Source: Geodermatophilus obscurus (GTDB lineage: Bacteria > Actinomycetota > Actinomycetes > Mycobacteriales > Geodermatophilaceae). Taken from it: a stretch of 64,000 nucleotides of DNA. The notes below the pieces were generated by a model. That model did no database searches. It was not told the origin of the DNA and saw only the letters and a program-made list of their open reading frames with translations. The stretch spans positions 186,001-250,000 of the forward strand of contig NZ_FOWE01000007.1 of NCBI RefSeq assembly GCF_900115395.1. Reading direction: 5' to 3'. The translations under genes were made by a program, and so were the position numbers. Of the stretch, positions 45,458 to 53,788 are shown in pieces (within the stretch, counting starts at the first letter, position 1; every line of letters begins with the position of its first letter).

Positions 45458-45595
45458 CGACCGTCCTCTCTGCGGCGCCCGGACGCGGGCGGCCACCTCG
45501 GACGATCCTAGTCGCGCGGCGTCGGGCCGGCCCGGGGGCCGCCGGCGCGGGGCCCGCGTTCGGGCACTGGAGACGGTGCTGCTCACGGTCCGTGC

Positions 45596-45622
45596 AACGG
45601 CGTCCCCCGGCGGGGTCATTCC
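45596..45622 (-). promoter_or_regulatory. Sigma-R-type autoregulatory promoter
   Basis: GGAAT (45622-45618), 19 nt, then GTT (45598-45596) on the minus strand. This matches the published sigma-R/sigma-H consensus GGAAT-N18/19-GTT. Transcription would start near 45589 and read sigR-rsrA, giving positive feedback on oxidative stress. Confidence 0.85.
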
Positions 45623-45690
45623 CCGGCTCCGCTCCCCGGGTCACGGAACTCCGCGGCGTCCGGCGGGTGACGTCGCTACGCTGCCCCGCC

Positions 45691-46164
45691 GTGGCGGCGA
45701 CCCCCGCGGTGCGGGCCCTGGAGCGGGCCCGCGTCCAGCACACCCTGCACCCCTACGACCCGGAGCACCCCGGCGACCAGGGCCACGGCGAGGCCGCGGT
45801 GGCCGCGCTGGGCGCCGATCCGCGGCAGGTGTTCAAGACGCTCGTCACCCGCGTCGACGGCGCGCTCACCGTCGCGGTCGTGCCGGTGAGCGGGAGCCTC
45901 GACCTCAAGGCGCTGGCCGCCGCGGCGGGCGGGCGGAAGGCGGCGATGGCCGACCCCGCCGACGCCGAGCGGACGACCGGCTACGTGCTCGGCGGCATCA
46001 GCCCGCTCGGCCAGCGCAAGGCGCTGCCGACCGTGGTCGACGATTCGGCCCTGGGGTTCGCCACGGTGCTGGTGAGCGCCGGCCGCCGCGGACTGCAGGT
46101 GGAGCTGCCGCCGACCGAGCTGGTGCGCCTCACCCGTGCGCGCACCGCCCCGATCGGCCGATGA
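45691..46164 (+). CDS. ybaK: YbaK/EbsC family Cys-tRNA(Pro)-type deacylase
   Basis: 157 residues. FKTLVTRVDGALTVAVVPVSG, LDLKALAAAAGGRKAAMADP, TGYVLGGISPLGQRKALPTV and DDSALGFATVLVSAGRRG are the conserved blocks, with the key lysine in VFKTL. It removes cysteine wrongly attached to tRNA-Pro. TACGCT ends 8 nt before the GTG, so it is probably leaderless. Its promoter overlaps the upstream part of the sigR control region on the other strand. Confidence 0.93.
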   Translation: MAATPAVRALERARVQHTLHPYDPEHPGDQGHGEAAVAALGADPRQVFKTLVTRVDGALTVAVVPVSGSLDLKALAAAAGGRKAAMADPADAERTTGYVLGGISPLGQRKALPTVVDDSALGFATVLVSAGRRGLQVELPPTELVRLTRARTAPIGR

Positions 46165-46191
46165 GGTCCACTCCGGTGCCGCGCCCCGGGC

Positions 46192-47745
46192 TCAGGAGCC
46201 GGGGGCGCCGTAGGGGGTGAGCAGCTGGTCGACCGGCGCGGCGTCGTCGGTGAGCACCTGCGCGTCACCGGCGAAGGCGGCCACCTCGTCGGAGGAGGCG
46301 ACCTGCCAGGTGGAGTCCTGGGCGAGCAGCGCACCGGCGAGGACCGCCTCGTCCAGCGGCCGGGACGATGCGACGGCGACCAGGTTGCCGCCGTCCTCCC
46401 CCGCCAGCACCGGCGACCGGGCGAGCAGCAGCACGTGCGGCCACACCTGCCGCATCGTGGCCAGCTCCGCGCGGACGAACCCCAGCGGCGGGTGGTCGAT
46501 GAGGTTGGCGACGTAGACGCCCTGGTCGGTGAGCGCCCGGTCGACGAGCCGCAGCGCCTCGACGGTGGTCAGCTGCCAGGGCACCGACAGCCCGCCGAAG
46601 GCGTCCCCGACGACGAGGTCGCGCTCCCCCGGGGGCTCGGCGGCCAGCCCCACGCGGGCGTCACCCACGCGCACCTCGAGGTCCGCCGACGTCTCCAGGC
46701 CCAGCTGCCGCCGGTCGATGTCGACGACGCCGGGGTCGACCTCGAGCACCCGGCTGGTCGTGCCGGGGCGGACCTCCGCGAGGTAGCGCGGCACGGTCAC
46801 CCCCCCACCGCCCAGGTGCAGCGCCGACAGCGGCTCCCCGGGCGGGGCGAGCACGTCGGTGACCGCCGCGATCGCGCGGACGTACTCGAACTCGAGGTAG
46901 GTGGGGTCGGCGAGGTCGACGTAGCTGTGCCGCAGCGTGTCGAGCACCAGCACGCGGCCGGTCTCCCGCTCGGGGTCGGCCACCACGCGGGCGCAGTGGT
47001 AGGCGGTCTCCTCCTCGCACGGCGTCGGCGCGACGGCGGCCAGCAGCGACCCGGCGACGGCGAGCAGCAGCAGCGCGGCCGGCAGCCGGCCGGCCGGGCC
47101 GGCGGAGCGGCGCAGCAGCACCCAGACGGCGCTGCCCGCGACCACGGTGACCAGGCCGGTGCCGACGAGGATGCCGCTGCTCGGGAAGACCGCGATGAGC
47201 AGGAAGCCGGTGACGAACGTGGCCGCGATCGCGCCGAGCGTGCCGATCCCCGACAGCCGCCCGACCACCGCGCCTGTCTCGGCCAGGCTGGACAGCTGGA
47301 GCTTCACCACCATGGGCGGCACCGCCGACAGCAGGGCGGCCGGCACCACCACGGCGACGGCGGCCAGCAGCAGCACGCTGCCGGCGTCGGCCCCGGTCAG
47401 GAACGACCCGGCGAAGCGCACCAGCGGCAGGACGGCGACCACCAGCGCGCCGCCGGCCACCATCAGCGGCGCGATGAGCTGCCGGGGGTCGTGGCGGTCG
47501 GCCGCGGCGCCGCCGGCCCACGCGCCGATCGCGATCGCGGCCAGGGCGAACCCGATGACGGCGGTGTTGGTCTGCAGCGTGATGCCGACGTAGGGCGCGA
47601 TGAGCCGCAGACCGACGATCTCGAGCACCAGGACCGCCCCGGAGGACAGGAAGGTGACCCCGGAGGCCACCCACCCGGGTAGTGAGGCGGCGGGCGGCGG
47701 GCCGGCGGGGACGGCGGACTCGACGGCGGGCGCGCGCTCGCTCAG
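46192..47745 (-). CDS. Membrane-fused spermidine-synthase-like protein (apparent CTG start)
   Basis: 517 residues from the CTG. Eight to nine helices (WVASGVTFLSSGAVLVLEIV to about residue 270) are fused to a soluble methyltransferase-fold domain with LHLGGGGVTVPRYLAE, LEVDPGVVDI and VVGDAFGGLSVPWQL, as in fused MFS/spermidine synthases. The polyamine-binding residues are not confirmed, so the substrate is open. The CTG is preferred because GGAG, overlapping the SRAP stop TGA, lies 7 nt before it. The first ordinary start, GTG at 47670, has no such site and cuts 25 residues before the first helix. Confidence 0.82.
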   Translation of the reverse strand: MSERAPAVESAVPAGPPPAASLPGWVASGVTFLSSGAVLVLEIVGLRLIAPYVGITLQTNTAVIGFALAAIAIGAWAGGAAADRHDPRQLIAPLMVAGGALVVAVLPLVRFAGSFLTGADAGSVLLLAAVAVVVPAALLSAVPPMVVKLQLSSLAETGAVVGRLSGIGTLGAIAATFVTGFLLIAVFPSSGILVGTGLVTVVAGSAVWVLLRRSAGPAGRLPAALLLLAVAGSLLAAVAPTPCEEETAYHCARVVADPERETGRVLVLDTLRHSYVDLADPTYLEFEYVRAIAAVTDVLAPPGEPLSALHLGGGGVTVPRYLAEVRPGTTSRVLEVDPGVVDIDRRQLGLETSADLEVRVGDARVGLAAEPPGERDLVVGDAFGGLSVPWQLTTVEALRLVDRALTDQGVYVANLIDHPPLGFVRAELATMRQVWPHVLLLARSPVLAGEDGGNLVAVASSRPLDEAVLAGALLAQDSTWQVASSDEVAAFAGDAQVLTDDAAPVDQLLTPYGAPGS

Positions 47746-47756
47746 GGCAGGTCTCC

Positions 47757-48503
47757 TCAGAAGAGCGCCGGCTGGTCGGCGGGGGCGCTGGGGCCCTCCA
47801 GCCGGGTCAGCAGCTCGGCGCCGTTGTTGCGGACGTTGTTGACCGCGGTGCCCACCGGGCGCAGCTCCAGCGCCTCGACCACCTCCGGCGGCGTCGGCTG
47901 CGCCAGTGTCTCGACGTCGTCGCGGGCCGGGTCGAGCCAGTCGGCCCAGCGCTCGCGGGGCAGCACCAGCGGCATCCGGTCGTGGACCTCGGCCAGGGCG
48001 CCGACCGCCGGGGCGGTGACGACCGTGCAGGTGTAGAGCCGGTCCTCGCCCTTCCCCCACACCTCGTAGAGCCCGGCCATGGCCAGCACCGAGCCGTCGG
48101 CGGGGGTGATGAAGAAGGGCTGCTTGCCGGGTGAGTCGAGCTTCTTCTGCCACTCGTACCAGCCGTCGGCCGGCACCAGGCAGCGCCGGGAGCGCGCGGC
48201 CGCGCGGAAGGCCGGCTTCTCCGTGAGCGACTCGACCCGGGCGTTGAGCAGCCGGTTGCCCACCGACACGTCCTTGGCCCAGGAGGGCACCAGCCCCCAG
48301 CGGACGGCGCGCAGCTCCCGGTGCCCGGCGCCGGTGGGGCTGCCCTCGGGGTCGCGCTCCCGCTTGGTGCGGACCACGTAGACGTCCTTGGTGGGCGCGA
48401 CGTTGTAGTCGGCCCGGAGCGGCTCCTGGCCCTCGGCCGGCACGGCCTCGAACTCGACCACGAGGTCCTCGGGACGGCGGCTGGCGGCGTAGCGACCACA
48501 CAC
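47757..48503 (-). CDS. SRAP-domain protein (YedK/HMCES family)
   Basis: 248 residues. Removal of the initiator exposes catalytic Cys2 in VCGRYA; other marks are Asn34 in DYNVAPT, the glutamate region DGWYEWQ and the histidine in VHDRMPLVL. SRAP proteins crosslink to abasic sites in single-stranded DNA and protect them during replication. M. tuberculosis carries its homologue (Rv3226c) beside aroA, as here. Eleven nucleotides separate its stop from the start of the membrane enzyme downstream. Confidence 0.93.
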   Translation of the reverse strand: MCGRYAASRRPEDLVVEFEAVPAEGQEPLRADYNVAPTKDVYVVRTKRERDPEGSPTGAGHRELRAVRWGLVPSWAKDVSVGNRLLNARVESLTEKPAFRAAARSRRCLVPADGWYEWQKKLDSPGKQPFFITPADGSVLAMAGLYEVWGKGEDRLYTCTVVTAPAVGALAEVHDRMPLVLPRERWADWLDPARDDVETLAQPTPPEVVEALELRPVGTAVNNVRNNGAELLTRLEGPSAPADQPALF

Positions 48504-48647
48504 GGCTGGTCCTCCCGGCGTTCGTCGGGCCCGGCGGCGGCCCGTCGCTGCCGACTGTAGGGGCGGCCGGTGACGGCGTGACTGGCGCGGGCGGCCACGG
48601 GTAGGCCCGGGTGGAGTCGACGACGACCAGAGACGAGGATCACGCCC

Positions 48648-50111
48648 GTGACCGCGACCCAGAACCCCACGCACGAGCAGCCGAAGACCGCGAGCGAGTC
48701 CGCCGAGCGGCGCTACGCGACGGTCAACCCCTTCACCGGCCAGGTCGAGAAGGAGTTCGACTTCACGCCGACCGAGGCCATCGACGGCATCGTCGAGCGC
48801 GCCCACGCCGCCTACCAGGAGTGGCGCCTGCGGCCGGTCGAGGAGCGCGCCGCCGTCGTCCGGCGGGCCGCCGAGCTCATGGACGAGCGCCGCGACGACC
48901 TCGCCCGGCTCATCACCACCGAGATGGGCAAGCGGCAGGAGGAGGCCACGGGCGAGCTCTACCTCTGCTCGATGATCCTCAAGTACTACGCCGACAACGG
49001 CCCGGGCTTCCTCGAGCCCACCCAGATCACGCCGCTGATGGGCAAGGGCGAGGCGGTCATCGAGACGCGGCCGATCGGCGTCCTGCTGGCCATCGAGCCG
49101 TGGAACTACCCCTTCTACCAGGTGGTCCGCGTGGCCGGCCCGAACCTGGTGCTGGGCAACACCGTCATCCTCAAGCACGCCGAGATCACCCCGCAGTGCG
49201 CGGTGGCCGTCGAGCAGCTGTTCACCGACGCCGGCGCTCCCGAGGGCGTGTTCACCAACACCTTCCTGCGCATCGACGACGTCGAGCAGGTCATCGCCGA
49301 CCCCCGCATCCAGGGCGTGACCCTCACCGGCAGCGAGCGTGCCGGCAGCGCCGTCGGGGCCCTGGCGGGCAAGTACCTCAAGAAGTCGGTGCTCGAGCTC
49401 GGCGGCAGCGACCCGTTCATCGTGCTCGACGCCGAGGACCTCGGCGCCACGGTGAAGGCCGCGACCATGGGTCGGATGCAGAACACCGGCCAGGCCTGCA
49501 CCGCCTCCAAGCGGCTGATCGTCACCGAGGAGAACTACGAGCCCTTCGTCGAGGGCCTCAAGCAGGCGTTCTCCACCTTCTCCCCCGGCGACCCGTCGGA
49601 CCCCTCGACGTCGCTGGCGCCGCTGTCGAGCGAGCGGGCGGCGCAGGACCTGCACGCGCAGATCCAGGACGCCGTCGACAAGGGCGCCACCGTCGTCGCC
49701 GGCGGGAAGCGGCCCGACCAGCCGGGCGCCTTCGTCGAGGCCACCATCCTCACCGACGTCACCCCGGAGATGCGGGCCTACCGCGAGGAGCTGTTCGGCC
49801 CCGCGGCCGTCGTCTACAAGGTCAAGGACGCCGACGAGGCGGTCGCGCTGGCCAACGACAGCGACTTCGGCCTCGGCGCCACCGTCATGAGCAGCGACCT
49901 CGACCGCGCGCGGGCGGTGGCCGACCGGCTCGAGGCCGGGATGGTGTGGATCAACCAGCCCACCGGCTCCTCCCCCGAGCTGCCCTTCGGCGGCATCAAG
50001 CGCTCGGGCTACGGCCGCGAGCTCTCGGAGCTGGCGATGTTCGAGTTCGCCAACCGGCGGCTGGTGCGCACCGTCCCGGTGAAGAAGGCCGACCGCCCGG
50101 TCGGCGGCTGA
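48648..50111 (+). CDS. Succinate-semialdehyde dehydrogenase (aldehyde dehydrogenase family)
   Basis: 487 residues. Catalytic Cys284 lies in [11 protein letters not shown] and the general base Glu250 in [24 protein letters not shown] and [11 protein letters not shown] fit the GabD1 group that takes NADP(+) or NAD(+). It would oxidise succinic semialdehyde to succinate, closing a bypass that can work with Kgd. The start is GTG after AGACGAGGA. A repeat element follows its stop after 2 nt. Confidence 0.92.
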   Translation: MTATQNPTHEQPKTASESAERRYATVNPFTGQVEKEFDFTPTEAIDGIVERAHAAYQEWRLRPVEERAAVVRRAAELMDERRDDLARLITTEMGKRQEEATGELYLCSMILKYYADNGPGFLEPTQITPLMGKGEAVIETRPIGVLLAIEPWNYPFYQVVRVAGPNLVLGNTVILKHAEITPQCAVAVEQLFTDAGAPEGVFTNTFLRIDDVEQVIADPRIQGVTLTGSERAGSAVGALAGKYLKKSVLELGGSDPFIVLDAEDLGATVKAATMGRMQNTGQACTASKRLIVTEENYEPFVEGLKQAFSTFSPGDPSDPSTSLAPLSSERAAQDLHAQIQDAVDKGATVVAGGKRPDQPGAFVEATILTDVTPEMRAYREELFGPAAVVYKVKDADEAVALANDSDFGLGATVMSSDLDRARAVADRLEAGMVWINQPTGSSPELPFGGIKRSGYGRELSELAMFEFANRRLVRTVPVKKADRPVGG

Positions 50112-50113
50112 CG

Positions 50114-50180
50114 AAGGACCCCGCCGCCCCCCGCCACTCGCACGCTCGTGGCGGGGCCCTGCGGCGGGGCCTCTCCAGCA
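50114..50180 (+). repeat. Structured intergenic repeat, copy B
   Basis: AAGGACCCC opens it. The outer stem CCCCGCCGC/GCGGCGGGG and inner stem CCCCGCCAC/GTGGCGGGG are both perfect 9-bp helices, with the conserved 10-nt loop TCGCACGCTC. It lies just behind the aldehyde dehydrogenase gene and can act as its terminator. Confidence 0.8.
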
Positions 50181-50214
50181 CGTCACCCGTCCGGAGCGGG
50201 CAGGATGGGCTGCG

Positions 50215-50238
50215 CGGGCGAGCTCGCGAGCTCGCCCG
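50215..50238. repeat. 24-bp perfect palindrome upstream of aroA
   Basis: CGGGCGAGCTCG followed by its exact reverse complement. It lies between repeat copy B and aroA. It may be an operator or the remains of another hairpin element. Confidence 0.55.
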
Positions 50239-50254
50239 AGGACAGAGCAGCCGC

Positions 50255-50296
50255 GCTCACGTGACCGACGAGCGCCAGCGAGGAGGTCACGTGAGC
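50255..50296 (+). promoter_or_regulatory. aroA: 12-bp inverted repeat that covers the aroA start
   Basis: GCTCACGTGACC and GGTCACGTGAGC flank 18 nt. The right arm contains the GTG start of aroA and the end of its GAGGAGG site, so an RNA hairpin would hide the start. An in-frame GTG at 50261 lies in the left arm. Confidence 0.55.
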
Positions 50297-51571
50297 CAGG
50301 TCTGGACGACGCCGCACCGCACCGCCCCCGTAGACGCCGTCGTCCCGCTGCCCGGCTCGAAGTCGATCACCGCGCGGGCGCTGGTGCTGGCCGCGCTGGC
50401 CGACGGTCCCGGCCGCGTCGTGCGTCCGCTGCGGGCGCGCGACACCGACCTCATGGCCGCCGGGCTGCGGGCGCTCGGCGTGCGGATCGACGAGGACGGT
50501 GACGACTGGCTGGTCACCCCCGGCGAGCTGCGCGGTCCGGCCGAGGTCGACGCCGGGCTGGCCGGCACGGTGCTGCGGTTCCTGCCGCCGGTCGCCGCGC
50601 TGGCCACCGGCCCGGTGCGGGTCGACGGCGACCCGCGGCTGCGCGAGCGCCCCAACGCCGGGCTGGTCGCCGCGCTGCGCGACCTCGGGGTCGAGGTCGA
50701 CGACGGCGGCCGCGGCCGGGCGCCGTTCACCGTGCACGGCACCGGGGCGGTCCGCGGCGGCGCGGTCACCGTCGACGCGAGCGAGTCCTCGCAGATCGTC
50801 TCCGGGATCCTGCTGGCCGCCGCCCGGTTCGGCGACGGCGTCGACCTGGCCCTCGCCGGCGGCGTGCCCTCGATGCCGCACGTGGAGATGACCGTCGCCG
50901 CGCTGCGCGAGCACGGCGTGCGGGTCGAGGCCACCGACCGCGGCTGGCGGGTCGCCCCCGGGCCGGTCGCGGCGCGCGACCGCGTCGTCGAGCCCGACCT
51001 GTCCAACGCCGCGCCGTTCCTCGCCGCGGCGCTGGTCACCGGCGGCCGGGTCACCGTGCCCGACTGGCCGGCGGAGACCACCCAGCCCGGAGCGCAGCTG
51101 GACCGGCTCCTGTCGGGGATGGGCGCCGAGGTCGAGCACACCCCCGACGGGCTGCGGGTCACCGGCACCGGCCGGATCGCCCCCCTGGTGGCCGACCTCG
51201 GCGACGTCGGCGAGCTGACCCCGGTGCTCGCGGCGCTGTGCGCGCTGGCCGACGGCCCGTCCCGGCTCACCGGCATCGGTCACCTGCGCGGGCACGAGAC
51301 CGACCGGCTGCAGGCCCTCGACGAGGTGCTCACCGCCGTCGGGGCCCGCGTCGAGCAGCTGCCCGACGGGCTGGTGGTCACGCCCGGCCCGGGCCGGGCG
51401 GCACTGGTCGACTCCTACGCCGACCACCGCATGGTGCACGCCGCCGCCGTCCTCGGCCTGGCCGTCGACGGCGTGCGGGTGTCCGGGCCGGAGGCGGTGA
51501 CCAAGACGCTGCCGGACTTCCGCGAGCGCTGGGCGGGCATGCTCGGCGCCACCGCCGGGGTGGGCTCCTGA
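50291..51571 (+). CDS. aroA: 5-enolpyruvylshikimate-3-phosphate synthase
   Basis: 426 residues. Marks: LPGSKSITARALVLAALADG, AGTVLRFLPPVAAL, DASESSQIVSGILLAA, the acid region ADLGDVGELTPVLAAL, LRGHETDRLQAL and YADHRMVHAAAVLGL. It joins phosphoenolpyruvate to shikimate-3-phosphate in aromatic amino-acid synthesis. The residues LRFLPP replace the LRPL of common class I enzymes, so glyphosate response cannot be read off. GAGGAGG precedes the GTG. Its stop overlaps the rsgA CTG start. Confidence 0.95.
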   Translation: MSQVWTTPHRTAPVDAVVPLPGSKSITARALVLAALADGPGRVVRPLRARDTDLMAAGLRALGVRIDEDGDDWLVTPGELRGPAEVDAGLAGTVLRFLPPVAALATGPVRVDGDPRLRERPNAGLVAALRDLGVEVDDGGRGRAPFTVHGTGAVRGGAVTVDASESSQIVSGILLAAARFGDGVDLALAGGVPSMPHVEMTVAALREHGVRVEATDRGWRVAPGPVAARDRVVEPDLSNAAPFLAAALVTGGRVTVPDWPAETTQPGAQLDRLLSGMGAEVEHTPDGLRVTGTGRIAPLVADLGDVGELTPVLAALCALADGPSRLTGIGHLRGHETDRLQALDEVLTAVGARVEQLPDGLVVTPGPGRAALVDSYADHRMVHAAAVLGLAVDGVRVSGPEAVTKTLPDFRERWAGMLGATAGVGS

Positions 51572-52587
51572 GCCCCCGGCGGCTGGACAGCCGGTCGGAC
51601 GAGGACGACGTCCGGACGCGGCCCAGCCGGCGCGGCTCCCGCCCGCGCACCCGCACGCGCCCGGTGCACAGCGACGCCGTCCCGGGTCTCGTGGTCGCCG
51701 TCGACCGCGGGCGGATGACCGTGCGGGTCGAGGGGCCGGGCGGCGCGCCGGTGGAGGTCACGGCGATGCGCGCCCGCGAGCTCGGCCGGCACGGCGTCGT
51801 CGTCGGGGACCAGGTGCGCCTGGTCGGCGACACCACCGGCCGGCCCGACACGCTGGCCCGGATCGTCGTCATCGAGGAGCGGACGACGTCGCTGCGGCGC
51901 ACCGCCGACGACACCGACCCCACCGAACGGGTGGTGGTCGCCAACGCCGAGCTGCTCGTCGTCGTCACCTCGGTGACCGACCCCGAGCCGGCGCTGGGCT
52001 TCCTCGACCGCTGCCTGGTCGCGGCCTTCGCCGGTGGCCTGCAGCCACTGTTCTGCCTCACCAAGACCGACCTGGCCAGCCCGCAGCCGCTGCTGGACCG
52101 CTACGCCGGGCTCGACGTCGACGCGGTGCCGATGTCGCGGGAGGCGGCGCTGGAGCCGCTGCTCGAGCGCATCGGGGGGCGCACCAGCGTCTTCGTGGGG
52201 CAGTCCGGCGTGGGCAAGTCGACGCTGGTCAACCGGCTGGTGCCCGAGGCCGACCGGGCCACCGGCGACGTCAACAAGATCGGCAAGGGGCGGCACACCT
52301 CGTCGTCGGCGGTGCTGTTCGACCTGCCCGGCGGCGGCACCGTCATCGACACCCCGGGCATCCGCTCGCTGGGGCTCGCGCACGTCACCGCCGACGACGT
52401 CGTCGCCGCATTCGACGACCTGGCCGAGGCCGCCGCCGACTGCCCGCCCGGGTGCGGGCACTCCGCCGACGACCCCGACTGCGCGCTCGACGCGTGGGCC
52501 GCGAGCGGGCCGTCGAACCGCGCGGAGCGGCTGGCCAGCGTGCGGCGGCTGCTCGGCGCCGTCGGCCAGACCGCCCCCGGCCACTAG
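51568..52587 (+). CDS. rsgA: Small-subunit biogenesis GTPase RsgA (apparent CTG start)
   Basis: 339 residues from CTG. An OB-fold (VVAVDRGRMTVRVEG) precedes a circularly permuted GTPase: TKTD (G4), VGQSGVGKST (G1), DTPG (G3), then the zinc knuckle CPPGCGHSADDPDC. It releases factors from the maturing 30S subunit. The N-terminus LSPRRLDSRSDEDDVRTRP matches the start region I recall for M. tuberculosis Rv3228 (a basic and acidic lead, then DVRVRPGRGSRPRTKTRP). No ATG, GTG or TTG exists near that point, but CTGA overlaps the aroA stop. The next GTG, at 51664, would lose that conserved lead. Confidence 0.9.
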   Translation: MSPRRLDSRSDEDDVRTRPSRRGSRPRTRTRPVHSDAVPGLVVAVDRGRMTVRVEGPGGAPVEVTAMRARELGRHGVVVGDQVRLVGDTTGRPDTLARIVVIEERTTSLRRTADDTDPTERVVVANAELLVVVTSVTDPEPALGFLDRCLVAAFAGGLQPLFCLTKTDLASPQPLLDRYAGLDVDAVPMSREAALEPLLERIGGRTSVFVGQSGVGKSTLVNRLVPEADRATGDVNKIGKGRHTSSSAVLFDLPGGGTVIDTPGIRSLGLAHVTADDVVAAFDDLAEAAADCPPGCGHSADDPDCALDAWAASGPSNRAERLASVRRLLGAVGQTAPGH

Positions 52588-52590
52588 GGG

Positions 52591-52653
52591 AAGGACCCTC
52601 CTGCCCCCCCACCGCTCGCAGGCTCGCGGCGGGACCCTGCAGGCAGGCCGACG
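52591..52653 (+). repeat. Structured intergenic repeat, copy C
   Basis: It opens AAGGACCCTCCTGCC and has the core CTCGCAGGCTCGCGGCGGG. The outer stem is CCTGCC/GGCAGG and the inner stem CCGC/GCGG with loop TCGCAGGCTC, of the same size as in the other copies. It begins 3 nt after the rsgA stop. Confidence 0.75.
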
Positions 52654-52675
52654 ATCGAGACGGAAGAGGTTCTCC

Positions 52676-53107
52676 ATGGAGCAGCAGGTCCACTTCCTGA
52701 CCCTGGCGACCGCGGACCTCGACGCGGCCCGGCGCTTCTACGTCGACGGCCTCGGCTGGACGCCACTGCTCGACGTCCCCGGCGAGATCGTCTTCTTCCA
52801 GGTGGCGCCGGGCACGGTGCTGGCGTTCTTCGAGGCGGGCAGCTTCGCCCGCGACCTCGGCACCGGCCCCGCGCGGCCGGAGGTGTCGGGCGTGACGCTC
52901 GCGCACGACGTGGCCGACCGGGACGCCGTCACCGCGCTCACCGGCCGGATGGCCGCGGCCGGCGGCACGGTGCTCACCGCGCCGGAGGAGGGCGCGTTCG
53001 GCGGCGTCTTCCACGCGCTGGTGCGCGACCCGAACGGCGTCGTCTGGGAGGTCGCGCACAACCCCGGCTGGTCGGTCGGCCCCGACGGGACCGTGCGGCT
53101 GTCCTAG
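52676..53107 (+). CDS. VOC/glyoxalase-fold protein
   Basis: 143 residues, two beta-alpha-beta-beta-beta modules. HFLTLATADLDAARRFYVDGLGW and VRDPNGVVWEVAHNPGW are the ends of the fold. The metal ligands His6 (VHFLTL) and a late Glu (VVWEVAH) are present, with His in GVFHALV. The substrate is unknown; relatives act on small aldehydes or bind antibiotics. Its end overlaps the next convergent gene by 4 bp. Confidence 0.88.
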   Translation: MEQQVHFLTLATADLDAARRFYVDGLGWTPLLDVPGEIVFFQVAPGTVLAFFEAGSFARDLGTGPARPEVSGVTLAHDVADRDAVTALTGRMAAAGGTVLTAPEEGAFGGVFHALVRDPNGVVWEVAHNPGWSVGPDGTVRLS

Positions 53108-53745
53108 CCGCGGACCGCGCCCTGGCGGCGGGCGCGGCGGAACAGGTCGTCGCCCATCGGCTCGTCGACCGCCTCGATGCGCAGGTCGTGGGTGTCGCCG
53201 GCGAAGGTGCCGTCGAGCGCCTCGGCCCACACGCAGACGCCGGTCGCCGCGTCGAGGCGGACCAGGTGCGCGGTCGGGTACACGGCGTCGGGGAAGGAGC
53301 CGGGGCCCCACTCCAGGTCGTCGATCCGCCGACTGCGCAGCAGCGGGCAGCAGGCGCACCGCGGCTCGTACCGGTCGGTGGGCACGACCAGCGCCTCCCA
53401 GGACGGCCGGCCCGCGTGCTCGACCTCCCGGACCGAGTCGACCTCCAGCGGATCGCCCCCCGGCTCCCCGGTGTCCGGGTCGAGCCCGTCGGCGAGCTCG
53501 GCCGGCCGCAGCTCCGCGACCCACCGGTAGTCCTGCCACATCGGGTCGTGGTCCGCGCCGGTCTCCCGGACGACGTGCGGCCGGCCGGCGGCGTCCACCA
53601 CCCGCAGCAGGTCGGGCCGGCGCAGCCACGCGCGGACCGGCCCGGACCACGACCACCCGGCGCGCCGGCGCTCGGTGAACCGCAGCGTCGTCCAGCGCTG
53701 CGGCGAGGACCGGGCGAGCGCGCGGAGGTCGTCGGCGTCGGGCAC
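53104..53745 (-). CDS. Hypothetical protein with a CxCC motif
   Basis: 213 residues, soluble. It includes RFTERRRAGWSWSGPVRAWL, VVDAAGRPHVVRETG, YEPRCACCPLLRS, LDAATGVCVWAEALDGTFAGD and HDLRIEAVDEPMGDDLFRRARR. The Cys-rich CACC could bind metal or form a disulfide. I recognise no family. The start at GTG has no clear ribosome-binding site. Tandem hairpins lie upstream. Confidence 0.75.
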   Translation of the reverse strand: MPDADDLRALARSSPQRWTTLRFTERRRAGWSWSGPVRAWLRRPDLLRVVDAAGRPHVVRETGADHDPMWQDYRWVAELRPAELADGLDPDTGEPGGDPLEVDSVREVEHAGRPSWEALVVPTDRYEPRCACCPLLRSRRIDDLEWGPGSFPDAVYPTAHLVRLDAATGVCVWAEALDGTFAGDTHDLRIEAVDEPMGDDLFRRARRQGAVRG

Positions 53746-53788
53746 CCCCGCAGTGTGGGCCGGGCCCGGTCCCCTGTCTCCCGGGTAG

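Noticed and set aside
48611..51571. A fused aldehyde dehydrogenase plus aroA reading frame of 986 codons
   Set aside because: The first part reads the dehydrogenase gene in the wrong frame; only the aroA half is genuine.
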